Shown here: positions 1-13,335 of the stretch, one piece after another
Numbering within the stretch: position 1 is the stretch's first letter
Layout: each line of letters begins with the position of its first letter
DNA from: Sympetrum striolatum
Taxonomy: Eukaryota > Arthropoda > Insecta > Odonata > Libellulidae
Length of the DNA stretch: 64,000 bases
NCBI GenBank assembly: GCA_947579665.1
Contig: OX388350.1
Span: 34,133,393 to 34,197,392 of the forward strand
Direction of reading: 5' to 3'
Notes under the pieces: model-generated
What the model was told of the DNA's origin: nothing
The model's database searches: none
Seen by the model: the letters and a program-made list of their open reading frames with translations, nothing else
Position numbers and translations under genes: made by a program

Positions 1-484
1 CCCTTTCCCATCATGGAGATAACATTAACACGAACAAAACATTCGCATTAACAATTCATCATCTCGGAAAAATTATCTTTCACATCATTCGCCATGATGA
101 TTGACGACGTTGTTCAAACAAAAAATCAATCCAGATCTTTCGGCCCAAAAAGCTTTCTCCGACCACGAAAATGAAAATGTAGCAACTCTTGGGAGGCATG
201 ACAGAAAAGGGCTGCAGAGGATATTAAAGTAGAAGACCATCAGCGAGAAGTGGAGGAAAAAATTCAGAGATAGCAAATAACGGGGAGTGGATTGGAGAGA
301 GAAAGTTAGGGTACAGAGATAACTGGGGAGGATTCGAAACGACCTTAGAGATGGCTGGTGGGCGGTTTAAGGTGATTTGTGAACGCATCTGATATAAATG
401 ACACCAAGGCGGGATGGCAGAAGGGATTTTCGGGGATTTTTCCAAAGGAAAACGGATATAAGAGACTGTATGGAATTTTTTCTT
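1..484. other. Non-coding sequence, nothing recognised
   Basis: Mixed-composition DNA up to the left end of the TIR element. Short frames of 60-110 codons occur on both strands, overlap each other and show no domain or splice signal I trust. Confidence 0.5.
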
Positions 485-1280
485 CCGTGACAACTCGAGA
501 GTACGAGAACTTAGAGTACGACAACTGTGAGTGCGACAACTTATCGGACCCGACAACACACCGTGCGATCACTACCCGGCCGAAAGCTCATCGCGCGATG
601 TTTTTGTTATTAAATATATTAATAATAACTTAAAAACTTAAAAAAACTATCACTAAAGTGAAATGTAAAAATTAATTACTGGAAAACCTTTGGTTTATTT
701 AGCTAAACAATTGAAATGTATCTTGATTATTATCACAATGTTAAGTCACTAAGTATGTAATTTAGTAACGTGAAATTGTAATGTTTTGTCGCCTGATCAA
801 TTTGTATTTACTTAATGAGGCAGCTGATGACAAGTCTGAGGTTTAGCAGGACCTGAAGGTTTTATTTTCTTCATATTCAATATTTCATTTTTTTAATATG
901 CATGTAAACCTAATTATTGTTTATGAAAATTACTTCTCTTCTCTTTTTTAATGCGCGTAATTGATATTTAAGATCATGTTTACACAATATTCATTATCAA
1001 GTCAACCAAGGAATATTTGTTTATTAATGTATTTTTAAATCTTCTTCTGCTTCAATACAGGAATATTTACTGTTTCTAACTACAGAAAAACTTATCAACT
1101 TCTTTAATCAGTAATCGTTAAAGAGGCTGTCGCTCAATTGATTTAAGGTTCAAAATTTGATATAACTTTAATTGTCGTAGCGATCTTTTGTTCACGCAAT
1201 GAGCCCTTGTTTCTTTCTGTTGTCGCACGGTGAGTTGTCGGGTTCGATGAGTTGTCGCACTCTGAGTTGTCTGGTCACGG
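485..1280. mobile_element. Non-autonomous TIR DNA transposon with GACAAC subterminal repeats
   Basis: The left end (485-600) and right end (about 1195-1280) are long inverted repeats of each other. The outermost seven bases are CCGTGAC on the left and GTCACGG on the right. Inside, each arm carries several spaced copies of GACAACT, as GTTGTC on the right arm, in the order GTGCGACAAC, CCCGACAAC and so on. The left arm has an extra duplicated stretch (GAGTACGAGAACTTAGAGTACG). Between the arms is about 590 bp of AT-rich, gene-free DNA. I could not find a clear target duplication, so the superfamily is not assigned. It is best read as a MITE-like deletion derivative mobilised by a transposase elsewhere. 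Confidence 0.65.
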
Positions 1281-2019
1281 GAAATACCATAGCTCCCTCT
1301 TGCTGAAGGTGGTGCAGCGCTTATCAGGCAAAAAGTTTCCTTTTAGTCAGAAGTCTTTCACATCTCCGTGTGGAGGCAAAAGTGAAGATAGCTTAAGCTG
1401 AGGTATTAGCTCCAATTGATCGAGGACTATGGAGGAATCCTTGGGCTGATCGAAGCATGGGCGTAATTACAGCACCGAGGATTAACCGGGCATTGAACGC
1501 ACAGGGAGAATGGGGTTCGAGGGTTGGACATGAGCTATTGATCGACTGGGACTGATTCTGAGACTTGGGCCACCTAGGAAGGTGAGATTTCGATAAGGCT
1601 GAGCTTAATACGTTCATTGAGATGGCTGCGCTAGAAATGCAAAAAAAAACTTCTCCGGCTAAGACTGTGTCCTATAAGATAAAAGAATCTATTATATTTT
1701 TCAGGATCTACTTTAAGAAATTCTAATATGAACTCGATACCAAAAATATTCGTTTCTATCAAGGTAATTCAATCTCTTTTAATACCGAACAGTATCCCAT
1801 ATGCATAATATGGTTCTATCACAGACAATAAAAGAGTGTGGGTGTTTTATCACGTATAGTCTCATACACATTGTATCATGTCAAGTTAATAAATCCGTCC
1901 TCCAAATTTGATGAAGTCTATGAACATCCTTTTCTGTAAAACGTACATTTTTGCGTTTCCTTTCTGAATAAATACTGCAACGTATAACAAGAGATTTAAT
2001 TATGTACAATTAAAGATTG
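1281..2019. other. Non-coding, nothing recognised
   Basis: Moderately GC near 1300-1620, then AT-rich. The 74-codon minus-strand frame at 1393-1617 shows no recognisable protein. Confidence 0.45.
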
Positions 2020-2200
2020 AATTAAACAAGATTCGATATTACATGTGACTGTAGTGTATGTTTGTAATTGTAAAGCAATGTATAATTGTAATGATGGTTT
2101 GTAATTACCAGTCACTGTATGATTGTAACTACTCATGAAAATAATTATACCTATGCAAATTTCTGTACATCGTTGGTTGAATAAAGTTATTATTATTATT
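2020..2200 (+). repeat. LINE-like 3' tail ending in (TTA)n
   Basis: Degenerate TGTAATTGTAA-type motifs recur from about 2055 to 2130. They are followed by TTGAATAAAGTTATTATT and a short (TTA) run at 2187-2200. A polyadenylation-like AATAAA directly before a TTA microsatellite is the usual look of 3' ends of CR1, RTE or Jockey-type retrotransposons. No coding part remains, so the family is not assigned. Confidence 0.35.
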
Positions 2201-5199
2201 ACAATTAAGCTGTGTATGATAACCTTTTCTTTGCATTATTTTTTCATTGTTGGTTATTGTACTGTTGTATTTTAAATTGTATTGCATAATACATTATTAT
2301 TATTATTGTCTTAAAAAATAATGAAAAAATAAAATAAATTGTATATAAAATTCTAAGTTATTTATTAGAAGCAGAATTTATAATCCAGTTTTCATCAGAA
2401 CAAACACATTGTAGTTTCACTTCGATGGAAACATTGTATACAATACACATGAAAGATAATTACGAAAACGAAATGTTCAACCATTATTCCTATTTGAATG
2501 TTTACATCATGTTTCAGCTCAATAATCAATTTGATAGTCTTTTGGAGTTTAAGTCAAGCATCCCTCGGTTACGTAATCATTCTCGAAAGCCAATTACGAC
2601 CCAATTACTGATCGCACTGTACGAGCCCGCAGTGGACGTTCCTTCAATAAAAACAGAATCACGGAGAAATCAAAGCGGCGATGAAAGATGCGCCTCTATA
2701 TGTTGCGCTATTGCTTGGAATGATGCCATTAAGTTTTACGGCTGGTGGGACTGGCTTTATTTCCATCAATTCTCCGCATCAAATTTATCGCAGAATGAAG
2801 GCGCGCGTAAAAACAAAAAACTTTCGTAACTCGAGGTCACGGAGATGCGGGAAAAGTACAAGGTCAGACTGTGTTTTATTGTTGTAAATGATGCGCATAG
2901 CTGATTGGTTAACCGTCTTATGTCTGAATATACATCGCCGAGTTAAGAGAAGTGATACCGTAGTTACATTCAAACATGTAAAAAAGCTGTACCTGATTTC
3001 CTTTTTTTGGATTATAATTTGGTAAAATAATTTTCTATAATTACTACTATAATATAATAATAATATATAACGCTAAAAATGTATGACTTCTTCTCTCCTA
3101 GTTTAGTAATGAATCGAATCTCCACATGGTTTTGCGAAAACGGCTTTAAAAAATTAAATCCTTGAAGAAAATCAAGCTACATAATTTCTCTTTTTCTAAA
3201 TTATACTGCCCTATTTTTAAAAATATCCCTTATTGCTATCATCTAACAGCAAGCTCCAAATCGCGAGTCATATCCCAGTGTTTAGACAAGTATATGTTAC
3301 CATTAACACGTTTATAAAAACTATCAGTATTTTACAAGCAAAAGGCAAATGATATTAAATTCTTACAGTAGATACCTATTTAATAATTGTTAACATCGGA
3401 ACCTGTAATGAATATCGAATCTCAAGAAAAAGATAATTCATATCAGAAATCATTATAAATGTATTGCTTAAACGTCAGGTACACGTTATTTACGCATATA
3501 ATGATTTAATTACCATATTTAAGTATCATGTGTATATATTACCTTATATAAGTATCATGAATCTATTGTGCAAATATCACGTATGTATTACTAATATGCG
3601 TATAGTTTGCCCACAGTTTAGTTACAATATCAAAATAGGCAATAATGATACAGCAACATGAGATAAATATACTCCAAGATATCCTAATTTAAACACATCA
3701 AAGCCTCTGGGGGTATTTTTACATTGTTGCGAAGGGTGGGTTATAGCTCTTTAGTCTCAAAAATCACCCAATCCCTGATTTGGAACGAGCTCGCAAATAA
3801 AACTGTGAAACGATGAAATCTAGCAAGCAATCAGCATGGTTTTTCCGTCCCTTTGGAGACATAAAAGCAAATGACGTCGATTTCAAGAAGGGATTTGAAC
3901 CTTCTCGAGAACGCATTCGGTTCGTTTTTTAGCGTATGGATGGAAGAAAAGGATCCAAAAAATCCTGGGAACGCATCCCAGCAGGGGAAAATTGGAAGAA
4001 ACGGTTCGTCGATAATGAAACGAAGGTCTCCTCCGATGACAGGGAAAACGTTAATGACCAAAATTAAAGAAGGGCGTGACTCTCGAGTGAAAGCGGAGAT
4101 GACGACAGAGACGAAAAGAAACCCCTTTTAAATCCAACCTTTCGGCGATTCTATTCGCAGCAGGATCTGCAAAAAGACGCATTATCCGATAGATGAAGGT
4201 CTCAATGCTCCCAACAACCCTTTATAGAATTGCTTATAGATTCCCATTGAATTCATGACTGTAAGATTAACTTGAAATGAATGTGTTTGTCAAATATATT
4301 ATTTGGACAAGTATATACAATAAGGTACATGCAATCCAAGGTATTAAGGGTAAAATAAAACTTTGCACGAATGTGCACCTGTCTTTTTTTCAGGCTTGTT
4401 TTTTGACGGTTTCATTCATCTTAAACTCCCATTTGTTTTTTTTATTTTAATAGAAACTGTCGGTAGGTTTCGCAGGTTTTCTCACACATACCTTTTCTAG
4501 GTGAATTCCTACAGGGTCTTACCTTTTTCCTAAATGTATACAGGTGATTTTAAATCATACAAAATATTGAATTTTTTCATTGTTCATTGGCCTTTTCATT
4601 GGCTTAAACCTCTAAAGATATCGTGTTTGTTATTCTCATTTTTAATATAAGTTATACAAAGATATATTTATGTCCTAATAAAATTAATCAGCATTTCCTC
4701 AATTTCGATGATAATTCTATTCAGGATGTCAGAAAAATTAACATAATACACTTCTGCGCGTTTATATTTAAGGAAAACCTGTTTCTGGTGTTAGGAGAAA
4801 ATAATTATAGTGGATTAAATCTTATGGCAGCTGTGTTCTATGATGTTATCTTTGATATCTTTAGTTCATTACCAGATAATTAACTCTTGAACTTCTCTTA
4901 TGCTTTCACTTGCTAACATGTATCGATAGATTAACACTTTTATTCGAATAATGTATGTACGAATTTTACTGTCTTGTGTATTCACTTGAAACAGAATACG
5001 TCCTGAAGTAGATGAAATTCTTAGTGGAGTTAATTTTTAAATATTTATTAAAAAAAGGGCAATTTTCTACATCACTACAATACTTTCAAATGAGGGGCCT
5101 TGATTTGATCATAGCGCTCCAGACCACCAATGAAATAAATCCACCCTTAATTCAAAGCATCAGTCGAAAAACAGCGTTTTCAAATTCGCATGAGAACAA
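2201..5199. other. AT-rich non-coding DNA
   Basis: Frames up to 134 codons (2425-2829, plus) show no recognisable domain and sit in AT-rich sequence. A slightly less AT-rich segment lies at 3830-4140. No RNA gene or repeat structure was seen. Confidence 0.45.
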
Positions 5200-5580
5200 G
5201 AGAGCGTTGTGGAATGTGGGAGGAATGCGAAAAAGGAATAAATTTGGGAAGAAGAGAGAAATAAAGAGAGAACCGAAACAAATAGGAGCGAAAGGGCGAT
5301 GATCGAAAGTGTGGATGGAGAGGCGAGGAAGATTAATGGGTTGGGAAAGAGACGTAACAGCAATGGATACGGAAGGATTAATGGACGGAGGGCGATAAAG
5401 GAGAGAGTTAGAGACCAGAAGAAAAGGGATAAAGGAGAGGAGAGGAAAGCACAAGGAGGGATAGAGGAGAGACATTTCCGTTAGCAGAAGAAGGTATCGA
5501 AAGTAGTGACAAATAAGTGGGTATAGCGGGAGAGAAACCATTTTGAACAAGGGAGAAAAAGGAATACAAATAACCTTGGT
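5200..5580 (+). other. Purine-rich (GA) island
   Basis: The plus strand is dominated by G and A for nearly 400 bases (motifs such as AGGAGAGGAGAGGAAAGC). The opposite strand therefore encodes artificial Leu/Pro/Ser/Phe-rich frames, including a 149-codon one at 5152-5601, which I treat as a composition artefact. Similar islands lie near 8.0-8.56, 14.0-14.5 and 15.6-15.85 kb. Confidence 0.6.
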
Positions 5581-6133
5581 TTTCCTTGTGTTGTCAGCCA
5601 AGACGATATCTTTGTCTTAAAAACAAATTAGTATAATTTATCTGATGATTTAGGATTGAATGAAGAAGTGCGTGAATGCGATTTTAAGACGATTCAAATA
5701 CACAAGAAATAGACTTGATGTGTGAGAAATATACGTACTAATAATAAAAAAAATATGCTCGTGTTAACAAAGCGCGTAATATAATCGTATTTACACCCAA
5801 ATTACTTCAATTTTTGCTGTTGGGATATCTTTAAGGAACCCTAATAAACAAATAAATTACACAATGAGTCAAAATTAAAATTGAAAGGAAACTTATATTT
5901 CTCCTAGTCTTCCTAAAATTATAAATACCAGTGAAATTATATGGAAATGTCAAACTGATTCATAAAAATGTATGTTGTACTTATCATGATATTTTGTAAT
6001 CGAATCAAGAAAATACATGTATAATAGTACACGCCTAATGATATATAATTTTTTAAAATTATTTCTATTATTTTATTTGTGATACTAATACTGGTCATTT
6101 TCCTTGATTATAATTTTATCAGAACTTATATGT

Positions 6134-6480
6134 ACGAGTTATTTTGCTTCGGTGGACATATTTAAAACAAATAATAGATTTCCGCTATTCATATTTGCTC
6201 CATATATATCTCCTACTAATATCTACGAAACTTTCTTATCTATGATGCCCAGAGATTTGTACGTCCAATAAAATTTGATTAAAAAATAAACAGAAAACAT
6301 CTGGTAAATCTCACCGGGTCACCTTTGAAACGAGTCGTTTTGCTTCGGTGGTCAGATTTTAACTAATGTTTACGCTTGAATATTTGAATACTGATTTGCC
6401 CACGATATTGATCAGGATATCAACAAAATCTTTCTCCCTTACGATTCACGGTAATTTGTACAATGAACAAATTAAATTCC
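6134..6480 (+). repeat. Two-copy local tandem duplication, period about 196 bp
   Basis: Copy 1 starts at 6134 and copy 2 at 6330. Both open with ACGAGT followed by a shared TTTTGCTTCGGTGG, then diverged AT-rich sequence, and both share TTTGTAC close to their ends. Divergence is high, so the duplication is old. Confidence 0.5.
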
Positions 6481-7689
6481 AAAAAAAGGAACGGTGTATT
6501 TAGCATCGCAGAAATTAAACTAAAATTCTTATTACGATTCCCAGAATTACGGAAGAATAGCATGCCATGTTTTTACACCTGAAATTTCAATTTCGGCAGA
6601 ATTTCACAGATGAATAAACACTGAAATCAATGATCGGGAAGAGGAATATGTCTCTCAGTTGATTTATTGAATATAACTGTTTTTTAAACGAATTGCTTTT
6701 CAATGAATATAGGAACTCACGAATGAATGCCGAAATCGACAACTCGGGCGAATGATTTCAGGTTTGTTTCTTTCCCTTATTTGTGGCGTAGCTCTATATC
6801 TCCTTTTTGTATTTTTGACTATATGCTCTATTGAAATGATCAAGTTTTTGTAATATGCATACATTTGTGTGTCATTGCATTAAAATGGATTCGGAAACTG
6901 AGTTGGAAAAAATTCTATATCTACCGTCATTTTACCCAGGCACAACCCGCCAGAAGGAGTAGAAAAGATTTCTTACCTGTAAAGAAAGAAAAACAAATTA
7001 GAACTTGTAAGAATAACAACGGGGATTTGACACAAGCACAAAAAGACAGTAGACATAGGTAAATATAAAACCAAATAAATTGTTACCATGGCAAAAAATC
7101 AAAAACAAATTTAGTGACTTCCGCTATTTAAATAGTTATTATATATTTTTATTATTTTCACCATCATATGGTGGAAGTCAAAATTTTATTTCAATTTTTT
7201 TCAATATAGTGACCTTCTACAAGGTCAAATTTTCAATTTTAAGTTATTATCGATACAGAAAGAGATAGGCAAGAGTATATTGAGTGAAAAAATTCAGAGA
7301 ACGAGAATGAGATGATGTGTTACAGAAGACAGATATGATGCTTTTATAATAGCATGACAATTTCGGTGCCGAAATTCGACTCGAAAGGAGTAAAGGCGTT
7401 TTCCTTAATTGGATCAATTTTTTTCTCAAGAATCTCTTAGGTTTTTATTTCCAAAATTCCTCTCATTTTACCATCATTTAAATTAATCATTGTATAATAT
7501 TTGAAGATGGGTTGGATGGAAGAGGAGAATTTTATTTTTAATCTCGCACGAATAAAAACGTATTATCATAAAAAAACTTTTTTTGTGTAAGTCTAAAGAT
7601 ATAACTTGTACAAATTCTATGAATAGAACCCAAAGAGAGGTCCAGAGGTTATTATAATAACCTCATGCAAATCATAAATTAATTATGTG
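6481..7689. other. AT-rich non-coding DNA
   Basis: No gene seen. At 7108-7130 there is a GACTTCCGCTATTTAAATAG segment similar to the arm of the hairpin element at 44501-44601, suggesting a related dispersed repeat. Confidence 0.4.
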
Positions 7690-7960
7690 CAATAAATAAA
7701 TAAATATAGACGTCTTTTAATTTTATAAACCGATCTGAAGCAGGTTTCCCTTATATAATGATTTTCATAATGTAACTGAAGTGTAAATTAAATAAAATTA
7801 ATAAAATTGATAAAATAATAAATACATAATTTAAATGTCATGTAAATTGTAAAATAAATTTAGACCTAATTTAACTTTCGTAAGCCAATCTCAGGCGAAT
7901 TTTACAGTTTAATTATTTAAACACAGTAAATGATATTGTAAATTGAATAAAAACAAAACT
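7690..7960 (+). repeat. Two-copy AT-rich tandem duplication, period about 154 bp
   Basis: Unit 1 starts with TAGAC at 7707 and unit 2 with TAGAC at 7861. Each continues with TTTAA, then a TAAACCGATCT / TAAGCCAATCT-like segment, and closes with TGTAAATT(A/G)AATAAAA. The alignment is clear by eye over about 100 bp. Confidence 0.5.
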
Positions 7961-7979
7961 GAAAAAATATAATTTCAGG

Positions 7980-8560
7980 TGAAACACCGCGCGATTCAGT
8001 ATTTATTCAGCGGAAATTCCGCCGGTCATCCAAAACGCCTCACAAAAAATCATTTTCTCTCAGGTCCCACTCCAAACAAACGACATAACAACAACGGGAC
8101 ATCGTCACCGAGAGAACCAAAACTGAAAAAAACGGGAAACGCGAGTTATGAAGGTCGCAAAATTGAACGGAGGCGGATAATGAAACGGAGCAACGGTACC
8201 CCAAAGAGGAGTCGTAGAAAGGGGATAAGAATGAAGTGGTAGTGGGGCATTATCCGAGGAGGGATCCTCTTGGCGATAATGGGAGTCAGAAATTGGAAAG
8301 TTACGGAGCGAATCCGAACCCATAGAAGAGGATGGTGCGTGAAGGGGAAGCAGTGGATAAAAAAGAGTGGAAAACTCATTGAGAAAAGGAAAAAGCGGGG
8401 GGATGATCGAGGGATTTGAGAGGCCCCAGAATTCCTGAGAGCTCTCCGAAGAGGGAAATGGCAGAAAAAAACATTCTTACATGGAGATTACACGAGGACA
8501 ATGGGAAGGAATATTCGCGGGGAAGATGGGAGCGAAATCGAAAGTCATTACTTCCAGCAT
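7980..8560 (+). other. Purine-rich, GC-raised island
   Basis: Plus-strand G+A bias over about 500 bp. It carries several overlapping short frames in both directions with Arg/Lys-rich (plus) or Pro/Leu/Phe-rich (minus) products. No domain or splice pair was recognised, so I do not call a gene. Confidence 0.5.
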
Positions 8561-10788
8561 CCTCTCGAAGGCATAGACTGAATGTTATTTCAATAGAATA
8601 ACGAATCTATCTTGAATTTCAATGAAGAACCTTTTCAAACTTATTTCTACTTTGCACTGTTTTCGTATTCGATAAAAAACGGTATTTCGCCCCTTGCGAA
8701 TCCATAAATTCTTAACTAATTCAAATGAGACTGAAATAATGTAAAAGGAACAACAACATCAACGATAATTGGTGCGGATTTTTGATTTAGTATGTACTTT
8801 CTCAGGATTACGGTAGCCTTCATGAAACGAAGGGAAATGATGACTATATATCTCGATAAAATAATCAGAAAAAGATTGGTAATATATATATTATAATCAT
8901 ATATTTGGTGTTTGTTGCATTGCTATATGGATGTGAAACTTTTAACGTTAAGAATAGAGGAAATCAGAAAATGGGTTGATAGAAAAACGAATACAGAGGT
9001 GGGTTAAGAGCTGTAGATGGTTGCGGAAAGAAGGTTTTTAATGAAGTAATTAAAAGTCAAACGAGGAAATGGGTGGGTTAAATACCGAGAGAAGAGGGGA
9101 TGCTAAAGAAATTAATTGAAAGTGGAATGCAAAGAATAATAGTGAGGGAAGGGCAAAGGTTAAAGATGTAGACATACAAAAAGAGCTAAAAAAGACCATT
9201 GAATAAGGAATAATAATACACGAATTTCGCTGCAAACAAATATAAATTTCTGTTTTATTTTCATCATTCATCGTTTAAATTGGTTACTATTACCGATTCG
9301 TATGTTTGAAAAATATATTTTTGGTGAGTTATTTGGCGACCTTGTCATCGATGTGGTGCCTTACCATTAATAATTTTTAATTTCAACTTTGTAACAGTTA
9401 TTTCTAAAATTCGACTTAGATCCAATTTGAAGAATTTAAAAAAGATAAAAAATAAAGTTTGTGTAGAAAAAAATAAAAAAGTCTGCTTCAATCCGCAAAA
9501 TATATAAAAAATTAATTTCTAGAAACGAAGTCCTTGCGGGTGGGTACAAAATTTCTTCCATGAAGTAACTTTCCGATCGAATGACAATTACGTCCATCAA
9601 CGGGAATGTTATGAGCCTCCGATGGAACTTTGATTCCTGGCATGACGTCCCGAGAAGAGTCAAAGAGTAATGGCCTTCACTGGCAATTAATAACCCTCAT
9701 TTTCCGAGAAAGGAGATCCGAATTGTCTCCGCCATTAGTCTTGGATCCAGACTTCTCTCAGAGCACGTCACCGATCCATTTCCAAGCACCCCATCAATCC
9801 AGCCTCTCACAATGGACCATTGCAAAAGTTAAAAATAAGAAGGCGGCTCGCTCGTACCCTTAATAAAATTAGAAAGGGTCTTAACGCTCCGTTGGAGAGA
9901 ATAAAAAATAACACGTCCAAGAGATTGGTATTCCGCTGCCGTTTCCCCTCGCAGGATGACTAAGGATTGCGTGTGTATTGTGGTTCAAATAATTCATTTT
10001 CTGGAAAGAAGAATGACAGCGAAAGTTTGTAGTTCGGGGAGTAAAATATCAAAATTACTATGGAAACGCACGTGGGAGAAAATCAAAAACATCCTCCCGA
10101 GATTTTGAAAAAGCTTATACCGTAAATAAATATATATTATTTATTCCTTCTGATCGATATTAATAGATTGACTGATTTTTTTCAAAAAGGAGACATTAAT
10201 TTGAAATGGAGAGGCTTGATTTAAGTAAATTTTTCAACTCAATTTAAAGAGAAATTGCAAAGATATTCGAACCTGCGCTACACAATCATTCAGGAATCTA
10301 AAAATGGTTGAAATGTATTAAAAGTGATTAATAACTTGTTGTAACTGGTGATGGAAAAAATAAATATACTCTCCATTATTCAATATGTATTTCGCATTAG
10401 TTTTCATTTTCGATAAAGGATTGAATATTTCTCTCAAAATTGTGATACTTTTGGCTTGACTTTAAATGAGCTTTCCGATTCAATACAAAGTCGCTACCCT
10501 TAAAAATTCGCTTCTCTTAGTAATTCGCCACCGTTAAAAAGAGATATGTTTGTAAATATTCATTTCTAAATTGGGAAAAGCAGAATGGTACAATTTACCT
10601 GGAGAAGTTTTATAACCTTTTTCCTTTTCCTACAATGTATTCATGAATGAAATTAAAAGGGTTGCGTGACTTTGTTGTAGTATTGCTGTTTTTTAAATAT
10701 AGTATTATTGCGGTAAATTTTGAAATATTGTATGATTGTTGTATATTTTTAAACATTTTTGTATATTTTATAATTATATGTAGTTCAT
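8561..10788. other. AT-rich non-coding DNA
   Basis: No supported gene. A mildly GC-raised segment lies at about 9530-10000 (short frames only). Confidence 0.45.
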
Positions 10789-10920
10789 ACTGCCTTCGGG
10801 AAGTTTTGGGGGTTTCCCTCCCTACTAGGGTGAATACCAGGCAGATTATGTAATTTCCCTTCACGATATGACCACCACCTGATCTGGTGCCTATTTGTAG
10901 TTTTTGAGAATAAATAAATA
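10789..10920 (+). repeat. Dispersed repeat, copy 1 (partner at 31495)
   Basis: CTGCCTTCGGGAAGTTTTGG ... TTTCCCTCCC ... GGTGAATACCAGGCAG, then an AATAAATAAATAAA-type tail. The copy at 31495-31575 shares the TGCCT(T/A)CGGGA(A/G)GTTT start, TTTCC(C/T)(T/C)CCC and GAATA(C/A)CAGGCA. The AT-rich simple tail suggests a retrotransposon 3' end; this is inference. Confidence 0.55.
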
Positions 10921-13335
10921 AAATTCATAAAAATAAAGATAAAATTCAAATAATTCGAAACCAGCCAATCATTTAAAAATACGAAGGATGGTTGAAAGTT
11001 TTCCAATGGGCAGTGAATTACACAACAATCAACAGGGAATTTGATAAAAACGATTAATAACTTGTTATATAAGATCGATTCTACTTCATAAATCTATTTT
11101 TTATCCATTAAATAATGTAAACGTGAGGTTGTGTACGAAATTAAACTTAGTGAGAAAGGTTGCTTAGGAGAAAGATTGCTATCTTGTGACCGTTGATACC
11201 TGGTATTAATACCTACTTGCAGCGTTTAAAGTAATAAATAAATAAGTTTAAAGCCAATGTAGATGTATTCATGACATTTTTATAAAATTTTTCCTGAGTT
11301 CAGTCCGAGATTAATGGACAGCTAGAATTTATGTGGGCGTTTTACTCATTAAGTTCTATTTATTATTTATTTTATTTATGTGGGTGGGAATTTTCCTTTC
11401 AATCTATGTTTTAATATATGTGCATATACCTTTTTCCTCAGACATTATTGCTACTTTTGAAGATAGCGATCATCGGTAAAGAAAAAAAATAATAATAGCA
11501 GTGTAAACTGCCATTTAAATGTGCAATTTATCGTTGTGAAAAGATTATGCCCATGAGAATCGACGCAAACAACAGATATGCTACGCATATATATTTTTCA
11601 AAAGCAAGGAGATGATTGAAATTCCACGACTATTTAACGAATTCCAGATACCAAGAATATTCTTTAAAGTGATATTGATGGGCGTATCATGCCTGGAGAA
11701 GACAGAAAGAGAAGATATGGAAACTTTTCTAAAACTGAGACAAAAATGAAAATCTGGTGGAAAAGAGCGGCTTTGGCTGTAGATGACACTTTTTAGATTG
11801 TAATTACGGACGAATTTTCAATAACGGGATTTCTTGCCCGAGGTGAAGTACCGCTGGTGACCTTCTTGTCATTTTTCTCGAGTCATACTCAGTTGGGCTG
11901 GATTTTTCTTCTGCCCTTGCGTGACGGTAATTTGCGAGGATGTCGGGATTAAAAAAATATATTTTTTCAGGTTCTTGGAGTCTGATAATATAATTGTATC
12001 ACTATTTCCGTTTCTACTTATTTTGCAATTTTTTTGGTAAACTTTGATTTTCAATTATTTCGCAACAAAGGGTTATAGTTTGACATCTGAATACCCTGTA
12101 CGATTTAGATTAAAAACTTTTATTTCGATTAGAAGGCGATTAATATAAATTTTAGCAAAAAATGAATGGCAATGAAAATTTAACTATGATAGATTTTTAG
12201 CAGAAAATACTTAAGGTTTCCTTTTGCCTGAGAAAATTTTAAATTGACGTGTATAAATCTATTTCATAAATAGCAACCACTACATACAGGGATTCTAAAT
12301 TAAATGTCTCAAATATCTATTTATTATATTAAATTATTTCTTACTATTAATTTTATTCTATTTTTATATTAGAGTCTTATATTATTTTTAGTATCCTGTT
12401 TTATTTGCCGGTAAAATATTTTATTTTCATTACAATTCTAAACCTTTACGATCCTTGATTAATTAATTACAATTCAAATGTTCCGTCGTAGTTTATTGAA
12501 TGCAATAAATGAAAAAATGATAGAAGATGACTGTAGCAAACACAACATGAGTAAGGTATTTAGTTTTAAATACTGTAAAACGAGTTCTTAGACATTTCAG
12601 AGTCAATGTCCGATAATGTCAATGTCCGTTGAAGCCACAGAGTCTTAAAACTTGTGATGTATAAAATCCGCTTAACGATTGTCTTAGAAAGAACGTTTTT
12701 ACGGTGGCAGGATTGAGAGCATTAGGGAGTTTTTATAGATAGTTACTTAGAGTTACTCTTAGAGAGTAACATTTCACCCAATTAATCAATTAAATTTTCA
12801 ATAAGTTCATTTGCATCGGATCGAATGCATCATTACATCATTTGGATTTATTTTGTTTTGAAATATTTTTGATTCCATATTACCTACGAAAGAGTTTCAT
12901 GAATCGAGCGCGTCCTTCGTTTCCCTTGTCCAGAGATGTAAAGTATCATATTCAAAATAAATTTGGACGAATTAATATTTTATTTATATTAAGTATTACA
13001 GGATATTTTATGTATTTAACTATTTTTTGGAAAATTTCTGTCATGAAATATTTGATTATGAAGAAAATTTTCCTTTACATTACGAAATGCCCATTCAATA
13101 TGGGCGTATTTTATCATATTTCAAAAAGGGCGTTTTTGAATTCTCCGAATAACATTTTCTTTGATAGCCTCGGAATATTTGATAACACAAGAGCTTTTCT
13201 CTTCGCCATCAAGGAAATGAAGGATTTCATCAGATAGTTCATCCATTAATTATGAAAATATCGACAAAACCCTTCATTCTCACGTTCTGCCACGCCTTGT
13301 GAGATAAACTGCATCAATTATTAAATGGAAGAAAG
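10921..13335. other. AT-rich non-coding DNA
   Basis: No gene recognised. The 131-codon frame at 12842-13237 is AT-rich, hydrophobic and featureless, and is probably chance. Confidence 0.45.

Noticed and set aside
2425..2829. 134-codon plus-strand frame
   Set aside because: No recognisable motif, and codon use matches the surrounding non-coding DNA.
5152..5601. 149-codon hydrophobic minus-strand frame, membrane-protein-like
   Set aside because: The Leu/Phe/Pro/Ser content is produced by the pyrimidine-rich complement of a GA tract.
12842..13237. 131-codon plus-strand frame
   Set aside because: AT-rich, hydrophobic and without domain or promoter; expected by chance in this much sequence.
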